Assembly (NCBI GenBank): GCA_016783995.1
Contig: JADHVN010000062.1
Span: forward strand, 1-7,966
Length of the DNA stretch: 7,966 nucleotides
Reading direction: 5' to 3'
DNA from: Actinomycetota bacterium
GTDB taxonomy: Bacteria > Actinomycetota > Humimicrobiia > Humimicrobiales > Humimicrobiaceae
The position numbers were made by a program, and so were the translations under genes. The notes below the pieces were generated by a model, which worked only from the letters and a program-made list of their open reading frames with translations, had not been told where the DNA came from and made no database searches. Positions 6,601 to 7,966 of this stretch are shown here, piece by piece (the first letter of the stretch is position 1; the number at the start of each line of letters is the position of its first letter).

Positions 6601-7966
6601 GAAATAAGAAAGCTCCTTTACCTGTTCAATCAAAAAGCAAGGGTAAAGACGCTGTTTTTAAGAAAAGCCAGGGAAGGGTGATATATATTCCCTATATGGG
6701 CGACGGCGCTGTTGTTCTAAGATCTGCCTTCAGGTCTGAAGGAATTGATGCTGAGATGTTGTATTCGGATGATGAGACACTTGAATTGGGGAGAAAACAT
6801 ACACTTGGAAGCGAATGTTATCCATTTATTATAACCACAGGAGATATTATAAAGACACTGGAACATAACGATCCAAAAAAAGTGGCTTTCCTCATGCCCC
6901 AGACATATGGGCCCTGCCGGTTTGGGCAGTATAACAAGATGCAAAAAATAATAATTAAGGAGTTGGGGTACGAAGATGTGCCCATTATTGCGCCTGGTGC
7001 TCCGGAAGGCAACCAGTTTTACAGGGAGTATGATATGCAGGGGTTAAAGGGATTCATACTGCTTATGAAAGCAATGTGTGGTATTTTTACTGTAGACTAC
7101 CTGAATAAAATGCTCCGGCAAACAAGGCCTTATGAGATAGAAAAAGGAAAAACAAATAAAGTTTATGAAAAATATATAGAAGATGTATGCCAGTCTGTAG
7201 AAAATGATCCTATGTCTAAAACGCTGGACAGGATGGTCAGTATTTTAAGAGATGCCAGAAGAGATTTTGAGAATATACCAATTAAAAAAACAGATAAACC
7301 ACGGGTAGGCATAGTGGGTGAAATATTTGTCAGGAATCATCCTTATAGCAATAATGAGATTATAAAGAGAGTTGAAGCACAGGGCGGAGAGGTGGAGATC
7401 CCTTCATTTGGAGAGTGGCCGTATCATACTACTGCTACCAGAAAAATAGATATTATAACCAAACAGACTGATATTTATTATAAGATTATAAAATCATTTA
7501 GTATTAATGGTAACAAAAGCGGAAATAGAATTGGTTGCCGGGAACTGGCTGAACTTACCGGTGATTTTATAAGAGGAACAGGGTTTTATATCTCAAATAG
7601 GATTATTAATAAATTACTGGAAAATTCCCATCACAAAATGGAAAAACCGCTAAAAGGTTTCTTGAGAGAAGATAAAGAAGCCGGCATTTATGATATCTGG
7701 GACAATGCCGAACCTTACATAATCAAGTGGTTCGGAGAGGCAGCTCTGAGTATTGGAAAGTCGGTATACTGGATTAAAAATGGTGCTGATGGGATTATAA
7801 ATGTATTTCCCTTTACCTGTATTCCCGGGAATATTGTTAATGCAATCTCAAAGAGAATTAGGGAAGAGTATAAGATACCCTGGCTGAATCTTGCCTTCGA
7901 TGGGCTGGAGCAGGGAACAACCGAGACCCGTCTGGAAGCCTTTATGTATCAGGCAAAGCAATATAT
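3690..7966 (+). CDS. Giant fused CoA-dehydratase activase: tandem HgdC/BcrA-type ATPases plus DUF2229 and dehydratase-like region (3' partial)
   Basis: The frame is open for 1425 codons to the window end; relatives are about 1400-1450 residues, so it is nearly complete. Activases of this family hydrolyse ATP to push an electron from a [4Fe-4S] cluster into a 2-hydroxyacyl-CoA dehydratase or benzoyl-CoA reductase in anaerobes. Module 1 (about 6-255) has the phosphate motif YDIGSIS, EIGGQD (105-110), CAAGTGSF (Cys127), GRCSVFAKTDM (Cys166) and FCGGVSFN (215-222). Module 2 (about 315-575) repeats this order: IDVGSIST, EIGGQD (414-419), CAAGTGSF (Cys439), GERCTVFMETN (Cys478) and FQGAVAFN (527-534). 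A Cys cluster follows (595, 598, 602, 621), then a DUF2229-like part (about 658-965) with QCSVAETCFPMK, FGCGPDSF and DEHSAGAGVITR. The C-terminal part (about 982-1425) has GSECYPF, TYGPCRFGQY, EIFVRNHPYSN, FPFTCIPGNI and ETRLEAF and resembles 2-hydroxyacyl-CoA dehydratase folds. The substrate is unknown and no separate dehydratase gene is in the window. The gene starts with GTG behind a strong ribosome binding site and appears to be transcribed from its own promoter. Confidence 0.92.
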   Translation, partial: MPEKSLYVGYDIGSISVNRAIINEKKEIVEILPYTRHFGEPIKSVKKDIESIHKGAYKDRITGICFTGSGGKEIASLLGLNFINEIEAIISAVKFLYRDTKTVIEIGGQDSKFIDLAYGDYAMNELCAAGTGSFLDQQASRFGLTIEEFARLALKSKNPSTIAGRCSVFAKTDMIHLQQEAASDENIILGLCYAMAKSFKSGIVKGKKFVPPIIFCGGVSFNEAMIKAFEDTLGEKVLIPEHRASIGAIGAALSLNSKVMGENLNISGLADKLDEYLINFKYKRETFAPLALTKSKLPSKKTLKYSFGNKKVDAYIGIDVGSISTNVVAIDENKKLIEKCYLRTAGRPIEAVRKGIEIIGSKVGDRINVKGVGTTGSGRYLIGDFVGADMVINEITAQATAAADIDSLVDTIFEIGGQDSKFISLENGVVVDFEMNKVCAAGTGSFLEEQAERFDIKIEDFGDIALKAESPINLGERCTVFMETNVYSHYQKGASIEDILAGLAYSITMNYINRVVGRKKIGKKIFFQGAVAFNRSVIAAFENYLGKEIIVPENHEVTGAIGAAIKVLENSHKKTKFRGFENISKVSYSHSSFECKGCPNRCEIKKISIKGQPSLFYGGRCEKYEKGESKSSDIPDYFAERENFLLNSYEPKDNKGAKKIGIPYSMLTHEFYPFWNAFFSELGFDFILSDKTNKKIINDGLQCSVAETCFPMKTTLGHVQNLLEKGVDYLFLPTTRDMPTKEKNIKGDRTGSYPCPFIQGTWSIVKSAIDTGEVKILAPIFNFSFGEYIKEKQLTRLGKELGKDRMSIKKAIRQAYLAQNKFCSSVKKRGEEVLGSLKDDEIAIVVTGRSYNSCDRAISMDVPRKLRELGFKVIPLDYLSVDSIDLSKEWPNLYWEFGDRIMSAAKIINKDRRLYPVYITNFGCGPDSFILQYFEREMDRPFLKLEVDEHSAGAGVITRCEAFIDSLMNVRNKKAPLPVQSKSKGKDAVFKKSQGRVIYIPYMGDGAVVLRSAFRSEGIDAEMLYSDDETLELGRKHTLGSECYPFIITTGDIIKTLEHNDPKKVAFLMPQTYGPCRFGQYNKMQKIIIKELGYEDVPIIAPGAPEGNQFYREYDMQGLKGFILLMKAMCGIFTVDYLNKMLRQTRPYEIEKGKTNKVYEKYIEDVCQSVENDPMSKTLDRMVSILRDARRDFENIPIKKTDKPRVGIVGEIFVRNHPYSNNEIIKRVEAQGGEVEIPSFGEWPYHTTATRKIDIITKQTDIYYKIIKSFSINGNKSGNRIGCRELAELTGDFIRGTGFYISNRIINKLLENSHHKMEKPLKGFLREDKEAGIYDIWDNAEPYIIKWFGEAALSIGKSVYWIKNGADGIINVFPFTCIPGNIVNAISKRIREEYKIPWLNLAFDGLEQGTTETRLEAFMYQAKQY
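4002..4021 (+). repeat. 20-base identical internal repeat, copy 1 (EIGGQD codons)
   Basis: The 20 bases encoding EIGGQD in ATPase module 1 are identical to bases 4929-4948, in the same reading frame 309 codons downstream. The two modules are much more diverged elsewhere. Confidence 0.8.
4929..4948 (+). repeat. 20-base identical internal repeat, copy 2 (EIGGQD codons)
   Basis: This is the second copy of the 20-base identity, lying in ATPase module 2. It marks the tandem duplication within the giant gene and is long enough to be a possible site of homologous pairing. Confidence 0.8.

Overview
The window is AT-rich, with many ATA, AGA and AGG codons. It looks like the chromosome of an anaerobic bacterium. 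A lipobox-type lipoprotein signal and a GAGGGAG ribosome binding site before a GTG start argue for a bacterium. An oxygen-sensitive class I (iron-sulfur) fumarase-type hydratase and a very large 2-hydroxyacyl-CoA dehydratase activase-type protein argue for an anaerobe. The first gene is a type IA topoisomerase whose motifs look archaeal-type, so an archaeon or a deep-branching bacterial lineage with archaeal-like genes cannot be fully excluded. I cannot name the lineage from sequence alone.

Layout. (1) Bases 1-1154, plus strand: the C-terminal part of a type IA DNA topoisomerase, including the active-site tyrosine and two zinc-binding C4 motifs. (2) Bases 1120-1977, plus strand: the alpha subunit of a class I fumarate hydratase or L-tartrate dehydratase, overlapping the topoisomerase end by 35 bases. 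(3) Bases 1935-2486, minus strand: the matching beta subunit, which faces the alpha gene tail to tail with a 43-base antisense overlap. (4) Bases 2517-3356, minus strand: an unrecognised lipoprotein with a second, C-terminal membrane anchor, 30 bases upstream of the beta gene and probably in its operon. (5) Bases 3357-3689: a 333-base divergent intergenic region with three kinds of short perfect repeat and a likely plus-strand promoter. (6) Bases 3690 to the window end, plus strand: a giant protein of at least 1425 residues. It has two tandem HgdC/BcrA/BadF-type ATPase modules, each with its own pair of cluster cysteines, then a Cys-rich linker, then a long region resembling the activase-related (DUF2229) and 2-hydroxyacyl-CoA dehydratase families.

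How the genes work together. The two hydratase subunits should form one [4Fe-4S] enzyme that interconverts fumarate and malate (or acts on tartrate), yet they lie on opposite strands and must be made from convergent transcripts. This is the most unusual feature of the window. The giant protein resembles an ATP-driven low-potential electron injector fused to its possible acceptor. No substrate-defining partner is visible, so its reaction is unknown. No RNA genes, CRISPR arrays, insertion sequences or convincing terminators were seen.
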